Translations under genes and position numbers: made by a program
Source of the DNA: Pusillimonas sp044464525
Lineage (GTDB): Bacteria; Pseudomonadota; Gammaproteobacteria; Burkholderiales; Burkholderiaceae_B
NCBI RefSeq assembly: GCF_044464525.1
Contig: NZ_JBIQLE010000003.1
Span: 62,001 to 126,000 of the forward strand
DNA: 64,000 nucleotides
Reading direction: 5' to 3'
Part shown: one piece after another, positions 24,987-33,317 of the stretch
Numbering within the stretch: position 1 is the stretch's first letter
Layout of the letters: the number at the start of each line of letters is the position of its first letter
The notes under the pieces: model-generated
The model's database searches: none
What the model saw: the letters and a program-made list of their open reading frames with translations, nothing else
Told to the model about the DNA's origin: nothing

Positions 24987-25691
24987 ATGTCCACCCACCA
25001 CACGCCCAAGGCCAGCAAGGCCAAGCCCGCCAAGAAGACGACTGGTCCGCGCCGGCGGATGAGCGCACAGGATCGCGAACAACAGATTCTCGACGGCGCC
25101 ATCGCGTTTTTCTCGAAACGTGGGCTCGACGGACAGACTCGCGACCTGGCGCGCGAAATCGGCATTACCCACCCGCTGCTGTATCACTACTTTCCCACCA
25201 AAAAAGCATTGATAGAAAGGGTGTATCAACAGGTGTACCTGGGCCGCTGGAAGCCCCAATGGGAAGAATGGCTGGACGACGACGGCCTGGCCCTGGAACA
25301 AAAGCTGATTTTGTTCTATCAGGATTACGCTTCAACCGTCTTGACCCCCGAGTGGGTGCGCATCCTGATTTTTTCGGGCTTGAGCGATGGCTACATTCCC
25401 GAAAAATATCTAAGCATGCTCAAGACAAAACTGTTTCCACGCATTGCGCGCGAAACGCGAAGACATCTGGGCATTGGCGATAGCGGCCCCGCCACCGAAC
25501 GCGAAATCCAGTTGATATGGGGCCTTCATGGCGGCGTGTTTTACTTGGGCATCCAGCAGTGGGTGTATCAATTGCCCACACCCACCGAAATCGAACCCAT
25601 TATTGCAGACCGGGTAAAAGCCTATATCGCCGGCGCCAAAGCCCTGTTTCAGGAAGCGGACGCCTCTTTCAGCACTGACGCAAACGCTTGA
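24987..25691 (+). CDS. TetR/AcrR family transcriptional regulator, paralogue of the one at 14.9 kb
   Basis: A 234-residue TetR protein: basic N-terminal arm, helix-turn-helix at about residues 33-80 (ILDGAIAFFSKRGLDGQ, then TRDLAREIGITHPLLYHYF) and a helical ligand domain with LHGGVFYLGIQ. It aligns along its full length with the TetR protein at 14864-15571. An upstream ATG at 24912 would add 25 residues but overlaps the inverted repeat, and neither start has a good ribosome binding site; 24987 gives a length matching the paralogue. Divergent from the Mo-hydroxylase operon, which it probably represses. Its 3' end overlaps the convergent aminotransferase gene by 43 bp. Confidence 0.88.
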   Translation: MSTHHTPKASKAKPAKKTTGPRRRMSAQDREQQILDGAIAFFSKRGLDGQTRDLAREIGITHPLLYHYFPTKKALIERVYQQVYLGRWKPQWEEWLDDDGLALEQKLILFYQDYASTVLTPEWVRILIFSGLSDGYIPEKYLSMLKTKLFPRIARETRRHLGIGDSGPATEREIQLIWGLHGGVFYLGIQQWVYQLPTPTEIEPIIADRVKAYIAGAKALFQEADASFSTDANA

Positions 25692-26857
25692 GCCACACGG
25701 TCGACGTTCTGGTCGTTGAGCCCCGCGATACAGATGCGGCCCGATTCAATGATATACACGCCATGTGTCTGGATGAGCCTGTCCATGTGCGGCGCCAAGG
25801 CCGGCGCATAGCTGAACATGCCGCTTTGCGCCAACAGGAAGTCCCAATCGAAATCCGGGTGATGACGCACCAGCCCGCCGTACAGACGGGTTCGCATCGC
25901 GTGGATACGGTCGCGCATTTGGGCCACCTCGTCTTCCCACATGGCACGCAAGGCGGGGTCGAGCAATACCGTCTCGACCAGATGGCCGCCATGGGCAGGC
26001 GGGGTGGAATAATTGCGCCGCACTGCCTGCTGCATTTGCCCCAGCGCCCGTGAAGCTTCATCGGCATTGGCGCACACCATGCTCAGCGAGCCACACCGCT
26101 CTCCGTACAAAGAGAATATTTTGGAAAACGAGTTGGCCACCAGAAAGGCCACATCGGCCGACACCAGCGCCTTCACCAGATAGGCATCGCGCTCAAAACC
26201 ATCGCCCAACCCCTGGTATGCCATGTCCAAAAAGGGAATAAGGCGGCGTTCCGCCACGATGGTCACGATTTCGTCCCACTGTTCCGTGCTTAGTTCGGCC
26301 CCGGTTGGGTTGTGGCAGCATGGATGCAAGACAACGATGGTTTCCGCGGGCAAGGTGCGCAGATGGCCGGCCATGGCGTCGAAAGCCAGCCGCTGCGTCG
26401 CATGATCGAAGTACGGGTAAGTATCGACATGGAAGCCGGCGCCTTCGAAGATGGCGCGGTGATTATCCCAGGTAGGCGCGCTGATGCGCACCGTCGCTTC
26501 CGGGAAAAAACGGCGCAATACGTCGGCGCCCACTTTCAGTGCGCCAGAGCCGCCGACTGTCTGGATGGTGGCCACACGGCCATCGCGAACGGCCGATGAA
26601 TCTGCGCCAAATACCAGGGCCTGCGCCGCACGGCAATATGGCGGGCTTCCGCTCATGGGAAGGTACACGCACGGTTCGGTGAACGCACCCACTATTTCGG
26701 CGGCCTTCTGGACGGAAGGCAAGCGTGGAATGCGGCCCTGATCGTCGTAATACAGCCCGATGCTAAGGTTCACTTTGTCAGGACGAGGGTCGTCGCGATA
26801 AGCAAGCTGCAAAGAAAGAATGGGGTCGCCGGCATAGGCCGAAAGTGTGCTGAACAA
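25649..26857 (-). CDS. Aromatic/aspartate-type aminotransferase (class I, PLP)
   Basis: A 402-residue PLP-dependent aminotransferase of the AspC/TyrB subgroup: MFSTLSAYAGDPILSLQLAY start, NLSIGLYYDDQGR, HPCCHNPTGAELS and the PLP-Schiff-base Lys in VANSFSKIFSLYGERCG, with a C-terminal ESGRICIAGL carrying the carboxylate-binding Arg. It transfers the amino group of aspartate or an aromatic amino acid to 2-oxoglutarate; TyrB-like specificity is likely but not certain. It overlaps the convergent TetR gene at the 3' ends by 43 bp, a long overlap that makes co-evolution of the two stop regions visible. Confidence 0.9.
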   Translation of the reverse strand: MFSTLSAYAGDPILSLQLAYRDDPRPDKVNLSIGLYYDDQGRIPRLPSVQKAAEIVGAFTEPCVYLPMSGSPPYCRAAQALVFGADSSAVRDGRVATIQTVGGSGALKVGADVLRRFFPEATVRISAPTWDNHRAIFEGAGFHVDTYPYFDHATQRLAFDAMAGHLRTLPAETIVVLHPCCHNPTGAELSTEQWDEIVTIVAERRLIPFLDMAYQGLGDGFERDAYLVKALVSADVAFLVANSFSKIFSLYGERCGSLSMVCANADEASRALGQMQQAVRRNYSTPPAHGGHLVETVLLDPALRAMWEDEVAQMRDRIHAMRTRLYGGLVRHHPDFDWDFLLAQSGMFSYAPALAPHMDRLIQTHGVYIIESGRICIAGLNDQNVDRVAQAFASVLKEASAS

Positions 26858-27017
26858 GGTTTTTCCTTGACCGGCCCCAAAGCGGCAGGGCGCGACGGAA
26901 CGCCGGCAATGTGTTTAAGACAAACCACATATTCTACCCCGGGCTGCGGGCGACACTGCACGAAACGGCCATCATCCCCTGTTATGCTTGGCAACTTCCG
27001 GATTTTGTTTCGTCGCT

Positions 27018-28088
27018 ATGGATTCCATCACCCAAGCCGCGCTGGGCGCGGGCATCTGCGGCGCGATGCTGGGCCGTGCTCATGGCCGCAAGGCGATCGT
27101 GGCCGGCGCTATTCTTGGCACCCTCCCCGACCTGGATGTCGTCATTCGCTACGCCGATCCGGTGTCCGCAATGATCAATCATCGCGGGTTCTCGCATTCG
27201 CTGTTCGTACTGACCGTGCTGTCTTTCGCGCTGACAGCCGCCCTGCGGTGTTGGCGCTCCTCACCCCAATACGGCGCAAGCCGCCTTTTCTGGGCGATCT
27301 GGCTCACCCTGAATACGCACGCCCTGCTTGACGCGTTCACGGCCTACGGCACCCAGTTGCTGTGGCCCTTGCGTCCGACGCCCACCGCCTGGTCCACCAT
27401 TTTCATTATCGACCCCTTCTTCACCATGCCCCTGACGCTTGCCGTCGTCGCGGCCCTGGTCGGCGGGGCAGGACCCCGCTCGAGGCGCGCCCTGCAATGG
27501 ACGCTGGCCTGGTGCTGCATCTACCTGGCAGCCTCCGTCGTATTCAAATACATGATGGAATCGCGCGTTAAACACCGTTTGGAAAGCGAAGGGATAACCG
27601 TGCAGGCGATGTTCTCCACCCCTCAGCCCTTCAATATTCTGCTGTGGCGAGTGGTGGCGCGCGGGCCCGACGACCATTATTACGAATCGACCGCCAGCGT
27701 GCTGGATCGCCAGCCGCCCCAATGGCTTCGCCAACCCCTGAATAGTGATCTGGCCCGCGCCGTGCCGCCCTCGGCGCAACTGGATGGCTTGCGCTGGTTC
27801 TCGGGAGACTGGCTGCGCTACGACGATATCAACGGCCACCTGGTGGTTTCTGATCTGCGCATGGGCCTGGGAGCAGGCTATTACTCGTTTCGCTTCCTGT
27901 TTGCACGCCGACCCGTGCCCGGTGAGCCCTGGAAGCCCGAAACCCCCCAGTACTGGCCCGGCAAACGCGGCACCTCGGAGCTGCCTGCGGTTCTAAGCCG
28001 TGTCTGGCGACAGAACCCACCCTTGCCCCAAGCCGCGTGGGCCGAGCGCATGGCACGTATACCCGCCGATATCCCCGCGCCGAAATAA
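27018..28088 (+). CDS. Membrane-bound metal-dependent hydrolase (YdjM-like, DUF457 family)
   Basis: A 356-residue inner-membrane protein. The N-terminus carries DSITQAALGAGICGAMLG, GTLPDLDVVIRY and NHRGFSHSLF, the conserved Asp/His segments of the LexA-regulated YdjM/PF04307 group of predicted membrane hydrolases, followed by several transmembrane helices to about residue 180 and a soluble C-terminal half. The start at 27018 (MDSITQ) is preferred over an in-frame codon at 26988 because it begins the conserved motif. Substrate unknown. Divergent from the aminotransferase gene. Confidence 0.8.
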   Translation: MDSITQAALGAGICGAMLGRAHGRKAIVAGAILGTLPDLDVVIRYADPVSAMINHRGFSHSLFVLTVLSFALTAALRCWRSSPQYGASRLFWAIWLTLNTHALLDAFTAYGTQLLWPLRPTPTAWSTIFIIDPFFTMPLTLAVVAALVGGAGPRSRRALQWTLAWCCIYLAASVVFKYMMESRVKHRLESEGITVQAMFSTPQPFNILLWRVVARGPDDHYYESTASVLDRQPPQWLRQPLNSDLARAVPPSAQLDGLRWFSGDWLRYDDINGHLVVSDLRMGLGAGYYSFRFLFARRPVPGEPWKPETPQYWPGKRGTSELPAVLSRVWRQNPPLPQAAWAERMARIPADIPAPK

Positions 28089-28107
28089 TGGAACATAACG
28101 GAACAAT

Positions 28108-28143
28108 CTGCACGAATCAGATATTGCCTGCGCGAATCCGATA
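28108..28143 (+). promoter_or_regulatory. Tandem direct repeats, putative AraC-type activator site
   Basis: CTGCACGAATCAGATA at 28108-28123 and CTGCGCGAATCCGATA at 28128-28143 match at 14 of 16 bases, start to start 20 bases, about two helical turns. This is the geometry bound by AraC-family activators, and an AraC-family gene lies just downstream of the operon (29942). The repeats lie about 80-115 bp before the monooxygenase start. Confidence 0.65.
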
Positions 28144-28221
28144 GCCGCCCCTGTCCTCCGAGCTTACCTTCTAATTACAACAAACCCTTAAAGCGCCCGC
28201 GCGCCAAACCCGGAGACTGGC

Positions 28222-29319
28222 ATGCACACCCATCCCTTCCTGCAGAAAGATCAATTCCTGCTTGGCACTTTTGCCAGCAACTGTTCCGGCGGCATGACCG
28301 TCTCGAAACTGCCCGGCCGTTGGCCCGCCGATTGGGAAAGCAACCTGAAGCTGGGCAAGCTGCTTGACGATGCCGGCATTGACTTCATGCTGCCCATCGC
28401 CCGTTGGATCGGCTATGGCGGCGAAACGAATTTTCATGGCTATGTGCTGGAGACCATTACCTGGGCCACTGCCCTGCTGGCGCATACCAAGCGCATTACC
28501 GTGTTCGGCACCATACACACCGCCGCCAACCATCCGGTGATCGTTGCCAAGCAGCTAGCCACCATTGCGCAAATGAGCGGCGATCGCGTGGGCCTGAATG
28601 TGGTGGCCGGCTGGAACAAGCCCGAATACGAGGCGCTGGGGCTGACCCTGCCCGACGACCACGAGACCCGCTACGGTTACGCCCAGGAATGGTTCGACAT
28701 TATCCAAAAACTCTGGACGCACGACGGCCCATTTGATTGGGATAGTAAATACTTTCACCTCAAGAATACTTACGGTTATCCGCAACCGGCCGCCCGCCCC
28801 CCCATCTTCAATGCGGCCGGCTCGGGGCTTGGGCGCGAGTTTGCATCGCGCAATGCCGACTTTCTCTTCACGCCCGCCATCGACCTTGAGCGTTCCAAGC
28901 AAGAAGTGGCCGAGCTTAAGCAACAGGCCGCCGACGTAGGCCGCAAAGTGGGAGTGCTGACCTTTGCTCACGTCATCTGCCGGCCCACTCAGGCCGAAGC
29001 AGACGAGGGCTGGCAAAGACTGCAGGACAATGCCGACTGGGCCGCCGTCGACAACCTCATTCGCCTGCAGTTCGCCCACGCCCAATCGTTCCCCCACGAC
29101 CTGCTCGCCCTGATCCGCGAGCGCTTTGCCGCCGGGCACGGCGGATTCCCTCTAGTGGGCACGCCCGAAAAGGTGGCCGAGGGCATTATCCAACTGCACG
29201 AAGCCGGGTTCGGCGGGACAACATTGTCGTTCTTCCATTACGCAGACGAATTTCCCTACTTCCGCGACAACGTCCTGCCCATTCTTGAAAAGCACGGCAT
29301 CCGCAAGAAGCAATCATGA
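28222..29319 (+). CDS. LLM-class flavin-dependent monooxygenase (SsuD-like)
   Basis: Reduced-flavin-dependent monooxygenase of 365 residues in the bacterial-luciferase superfamily, close to alkanesulfonate/dimethyl-sulfone monooxygenases. Seen: GTFASNCSGGMTVSKLPGRW near the start, MLPIARWIGYGGETNFHGY, and GLNVVAGWNKPEYEALGL, which contacts FMN in relatives, plus YPQPAARPPIFNAAGSGLG. Its stop overlaps the start of the flavin reductase gene by 4 bp (ATGA), a classical two-component pair. Substrate may be a sulfonate, sulfone or other heteroatom compound; not determinable. Confidence 0.9.
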   Translation: MHTHPFLQKDQFLLGTFASNCSGGMTVSKLPGRWPADWESNLKLGKLLDDAGIDFMLPIARWIGYGGETNFHGYVLETITWATALLAHTKRITVFGTIHTAANHPVIVAKQLATIAQMSGDRVGLNVVAGWNKPEYEALGLTLPDDHETRYGYAQEWFDIIQKLWTHDGPFDWDSKYFHLKNTYGYPQPAARPPIFNAAGSGLGREFASRNADFLFTPAIDLERSKQEVAELKQQAADVGRKVGVLTFAHVICRPTQAEADEGWQRLQDNADWAAVDNLIRLQFAHAQSFPHDLLALIRERFAAGHGGFPLVGTPEKVAEGIIQLHEAGFGGTTLSFFHYADEFPYFRDNVLPILEKHGIRKKQS

Positions 29320-29825
29320 TTATGAACAACGCGCTCAACCAGGCATTTCGTCAAGCCATGAGGCAAATGGCCGGCGGCGTCTGCGTCATAACCGTCAATG
29401 ACGGAGAGGAGCGCACTGGGCTTACAGCCACCTCGGTCGTGTCTGTCTCGATGGATCCGCCCGAGCTGCTTATCTCAGTCAACCGTTCCTCGTCCTCGTG
29501 GCCTGTGCTGGAAAAAGCCGGTCGCTTCGGCATCAACGTGCTTAACCGCGCCCAGCAGCAAGTTGCCGAGAACTTTTCCGGCAAGGGCGGCCTGCGCGGC
29601 GCCGCACGATACGCCGATGACGACTGGCTTCAAACCCCGCAAGGGGTCTGGCTGTCGCGCAAGGCATTGACCGTGTTTGCCTGCGACGTGGAAAAAGTGT
29701 TCCAGCACCGCCAACACGCACTGGTCATTGGCAAGGTCGCCTTCATTGATGTGATGCCGGGGCCGCTTCCCCTTACCTACTGGGAGGGCAGCTACCGCAC
29801 GCTCTCCCAGGCTTCCGTTGCCTGA
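29316..29825 (+). CDS. Flavin reductase family protein, partner of the LLM monooxygenase
   Basis: A 169-residue flavin reductase-like protein (PF01613): FRQAMRQMAGGVCVITVNDG at the N-terminus, GLTATSVVSVSMDPPELLIS with the flavin-contact segment, and SWPVLEKAGRFGINVL. It supplies FMNH2 from NAD(P)H to the monooxygenase encoded immediately upstream. The start at 29316 overlaps the previous stop (ATGA); a second Met two codons later is also possible. Followed by an AraC-family gene 116 bp on. Confidence 0.92.
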   Translation: MIMNNALNQAFRQAMRQMAGGVCVITVNDGEERTGLTATSVVSVSMDPPELLISVNRSSSSWPVLEKAGRFGINVLNRAQQQVAENFSGKGGLRGAARYADDDWLQTPQGVWLSRKALTVFACDVEKVFQHRQHALVIGKVAFIDVMPGPLPLTYWEGSYRTLSQASVA

Positions 29826-29941
29826 CATCCAGGAAAACCCGCGCAGTCGCCGGGAGGCTTTACGGATAAACTAATCTATTCTTTTCGCAAGCGCTTCGTA
29901 GGGCGGCCCCAGGGGCACGCCCGCCTCCGGCGCCAAAGGCA

Positions 29942-30943
29942 ATGCATATGCAGCCGGCCTCTCTCGACCATCCGCGCAGGCCCCTATTCAGCCGCTTCGC
30001 CCGATTCGCCTCGCGCGACGCCGACGAAGTGCGCCACGAGGTCAGCCAAGTTTTCTGCGACCACGACCTGCGCGTCGTTGGGCCGTCTCAATCGCTCAAC
30101 ACCGAACTTCGTTTTCGGCGGGGCAAGAAGGTTAGCTATGGGCGCATGCTGTATGGCGCGACGGTAGACATCGAGCCCGGCAAGTTGAATGATTTCTATC
30201 TAATACAATTACCGATATCGGGGCAGGAAAACATCCATTGCGGCGCGCAGTCGGTGCGGTCTGATCCCAACATGGGCACCATCATCAGCCCCGCCCTTGA
30301 ATTTCGCATGCGCCACGAGCGCAGCGCCGAAAAGCTCTTCATCCGGGTCGAACGTGCGGCGCTCGAGCAGCAATGCGCTCAATACTATGGCCAACTGCCG
30401 CGCGGGCCACTTAATTTTCAGCCCGCCATTCCCCTAACCGTATCGGCAACCCGCTCTCTGAAGCGGCTGTTCGACTGGCAGCTTACCGAAGCCTCTGAGG
30501 GAACCTTGTTCGATCAGCCGCTGGTCGCCGCGCAGTTCGAAGAAGCCTTGATGATCGCGCTGCTAAGCACCCTTCCTCACAACCAGGCCGATACCGCCCA
30601 GCCCTGCTGCATTGCTCCCGGCTTCATCAAACGCGCCCAAGCTTATATCGAACACAATGCCCATCTGCCGCTAACCGCAAGCGACATTGCCGACCACGTG
30701 GGGGTCAGCATCCGCAGCCTCTTCGCCGGCTATCGAAAATATCGTAGCACCTCGCCCATGCAGTATCTCAAAGAGGTGCGCCTTGATGCAGCCCGCGCGC
30801 AACTTTCCGCTCCGGCCCCTGACACCACCGTCACGCAGGCCGCGCTTGATTGGGGTTTCGGCCATTTGGGCGAGTTTTCGGCCGCCTACCAGCGGCGATT
30901 CGGCGAATTGCCATCAGCCACTTTGCGACGCTACAAGGGCTGA
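29942..30943 (+). CDS. AraC family transcriptional regulator
   Basis: A 333-residue regulator. The N-terminal part is an AraC-binding-like domain of the PF14525 type, and the C-terminus has the two helix-turn-helix motifs (LPLTASDIADHVGVSIRSLF, then GYRKYRSTSPMQYLKEVRLD, and VTQAALDWGFGHLGEFSAAY). It lies directly after the two-component monooxygenase genes, and the direct repeats at 28108-28143 are its probable binding site. Regulators of this subgroup often sense aromatic or related carbon sources. Ends 3 bp before a convergent methyltransferase gene. Confidence 0.92.
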   Translation: MHMQPASLDHPRRPLFSRFARFASRDADEVRHEVSQVFCDHDLRVVGPSQSLNTELRFRRGKKVSYGRMLYGATVDIEPGKLNDFYLIQLPISGQENIHCGAQSVRSDPNMGTIISPALEFRMRHERSAEKLFIRVERAALEQQCAQYYGQLPRGPLNFQPAIPLTVSATRSLKRLFDWQLTEASEGTLFDQPLVAAQFEEALMIALLSTLPHNQADTAQPCCIAPGFIKRAQAYIEHNAHLPLTASDIADHVGVSIRSLFAGYRKYRSTSPMQYLKEVRLDAARAQLSAPAPDTTVTQAALDWGFGHLGEFSAAYQRRFGELPSATLRRYKG

Positions 30944-30946
30944 GCC

Positions 30947-31666
30947 CTAGCGCTTGTATTTCAGCAGGCGTCCTCTATAGGCGCCGCGGCTGCTTCTTGA
31001 GCACATTTCATCCACCAAACGTTCGTCGTCCAGCAGCTCGAAGCCGCGCTCGGCCATGTGACGATTGAATGTCGGCCGATAGCCGCGATTCTGGTCCACG
31101 ATCCATACTTCGGCTTCTGGCTTTGCATGCTGGTCAATGAACGCCGCCAGGGCTCCAGGCATGTCGGGCTCGTATAACAAGTCGCTGCCGACAATCAGAT
31201 CGTAATGCCCCGACAATACCGGCCGACCGGCTTCCTGCTCGGTCAGGGGCTCGTCCAGTCCCCACTGTCCATGCCGATACTTCAATGAAGAGCAAAGCTC
31301 ATTCAAGCGCAGGTTGTCTTTCAGAAATTTTTCTGCCAGCGGGTGGCAATCGCTGGCCGTGATACGCATGCCGCGCCGGTGACTGACCAGGCTTGCCAGC
31401 CCCAGCCCGCAGCCGATCTCGAGGACTTTCTCGTTCGGACAGACGGGGCGTGCAGCCAGATGCTGCGCCAGATGGATGGACGAGGGCCACAGCAAGCCGA
31501 ACATCGGCCAGGCCGCCGGGCCTATGCCAAGCCGCAACGCCTGCTGGGCGGGATCATGATACTGCTGCCGATCAAGCAAAGACTTAATACGTAAACCTTT
31601 GACACCATTTATTTCTATATTTTCTTTTTTGGTGAGGTAACCGGGGTTTTCCCCGCTATCAAACAT
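30947..31666 (-). CDS. Class I SAM-dependent methyltransferase (Methyltransf_16-like)
   Basis: A 239-residue methyltransferase. Motif I is VLEIGCGLGLASLVSHRRGM near residue 84, with an acidic ASDCHPLA after strand 2 and DLIVGSDLLYEPDMPGAL as the motif resembling lysine/histidine protein methyltransferases of the Methyltransf_16 group. Substrate unknown, possibly a protein. It stands alone, convergent with the AraC gene and divergent from the MHYT gene. Confidence 0.85.
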   Translation of the reverse strand: MFDSGENPGYLTKKENIEINGVKGLRIKSLLDRQQYHDPAQQALRLGIGPAAWPMFGLLWPSSIHLAQHLAARPVCPNEKVLEIGCGLGLASLVSHRRGMRITASDCHPLAEKFLKDNLRLNELCSSLKYRHGQWGLDEPLTEQEAGRPVLSGHYDLIVGSDLLYEPDMPGALAAFIDQHAKPEAEVWIVDQNRGYRPTFNRHMAERGFELLDDERLVDEMCSRSSRGAYRGRLLKYKR

Positions 31667-31843
31667 GAATAATCACCATTATTAAATAATAACTACATGA
31701 GTATCTCTCATATTATCCAAGAAGGCCAATCTATTCATTCACCCAGGGTGCATTGAAGCTTGGCTTTAATGAGACACTACGGTCCAGCACAAGCGATATA
31801 CTCGCGCGCAAAAATACGAAATAGTTACCAGAATTCTCCCCAA

Positions 31844-33270
31844 ATGCTTGTCAGCAGCTACAACCCGGTACTGGTGGTCTCCTCATTCGTTGTGGCCATA
31901 CTGGCCTCTTACACTGCAGTGAGCATGGCCAGCCAGATCAGCCGAACCCACGGCAAAACCATGTTTTTTTGGCTGGGCGGCGGCGCCTTCGCAATGGGGC
32001 TGGGCGTCTGGTCGATGCATTTCATCGGCATGCTGGCCTTCAGCCTGCCGATAGAACTTGGCTACGACCCCTGGCTAACCTTGCTTTCACTGCTTGTCGC
32101 CATGGCTTCTTCAGGCTTCGCCCTGTGGCTTGCTTGCCGACGCACGCTGACCAAGCGCCGATTAAGCATTGGTGCACTGGTCATGGGCATGGGCGTGGCA
32201 GGCATGCATTATCTGGGCATGGAAGCCATGATGATGATGCCGCGCATCGTGTATGACCCATTCTGGTTCGCGCTTTCGCTGCTCATAGCGGTTACGGCTT
32301 CGGGCGCCGCTCTTTGGATCACCGCCTACCTGGGCCGACGGGCGGCCCAGCGCACAGCGCTGAAACTTGCCGCGGCCATCGTCATGGGGTGCGCCATCGT
32401 CGGCATGCACTACAGCGGCATGGAGGCCGCGCAATTCCCGCTGGGCAGCATATGTGGCGCCGCCATAGTGGGAGTCGACACGCATTGGCTGTCGATCATC
32501 GTGGCAATGGTAACCCTGGCCGTGCTGGCCATAGCGCTGATCATCACCGTGCTCGACAGTCGCCATACCTCGCGCACAGGCGAACTGAACCGGTCGCTGC
32601 ACAAGGCCAATAAGGCCCTGGAACACATGGCCCTTCACGATGCGCTTACCCGGCTGCCCAATCGAGCACTGCTTGCCGACCGCATTGAACAGGCCATAGA
32701 AACAGCTCAGCGAAACAGCTCGCGTTTTACTGTGCTGTTCATGGACCTTGATGGCTTCAAGACGGTAAACGATGCCTACGGCCACGCCGTGGGCGACCAG
32801 TTGCTGGTTGAAACCGCGCAGCGCATAAGGTCCGGCATCCGCGCGGAAGATACTGTGGCTCGCTTCGGCGGCGACGAGTTCGTTGTGCTCAGCCCCATCG
32901 GCGAGGCCGACGACATCGCCACGCTGGCCGCCAAGATTGTCGACCTGGTCTCACAGCCCTACAACATACGCGACTTTGACCTGCGTCTGTCAACCAGCGT
33001 CGGCATCGCCATCTACCCCGAAGACGGACAAGACTCGCATGCTTTGCTGGTCAACGCCGACGCCGCCATGTATTACCGCAAAGACATGGGACGCAACGGC
33101 TATTCATTCTTTGATCCATCCATGAACGCCAATGCGGAAGAACACCTCCAGCTTGTTCAGGATCTGCGACGCGCCATCGAACGCAAAGAATTAGTTCTTT
33201 ACTATCAGCCGCGGTTTGACGACCCCGAAGGGCCGGTAAAGGGAGCCGAGGCGCTAGTGCGCTGGCGGCC
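31844..33270 (+). pseudogene. Truncated MHYT-GGDEF-EAL signalling protein (EAL domain lost)
   Basis: The N-terminus is a complete MHYT sensor with seven hydrophobic segments and three MHYT-type repeats (SMHFIGM, GMHYLGM, GMHYSGM). A GGDEF domain follows with intact active site RFGGDEF and the upstream RxxD inhibition site (RAED). The EAL domain starts normally (ELVLYYQPRFDD, then GAEALVRW) and then loses all similarity after about 33265. The frame stays open and reads to a stop at 34048 out of frame through the next gene, so any product carries a foreign C-terminal tail. Most of the EAL domain, including the EAL-loop metal ligands beyond the first motif, is missing. The ATG at 31844 is chosen by family similarity. 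It may still make c-di-GMP but should not degrade it. Confidence 0.8.
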
Positions 33271-33317
33271 CCAACGCGTTCACCTAGGGCGCAAGCCAAA
33301 CTACAGGGTCAACCTAC

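Noticed and set aside
7300..31700. Genomic island or transposon boundaries around the catabolic region
   Set aside because: No integrase, transposase, terminal repeat or tRNA-linked duplication was seen. The only tRNA (34900) is flanked by ordinary sequence and no duplicated tRNA end was found.
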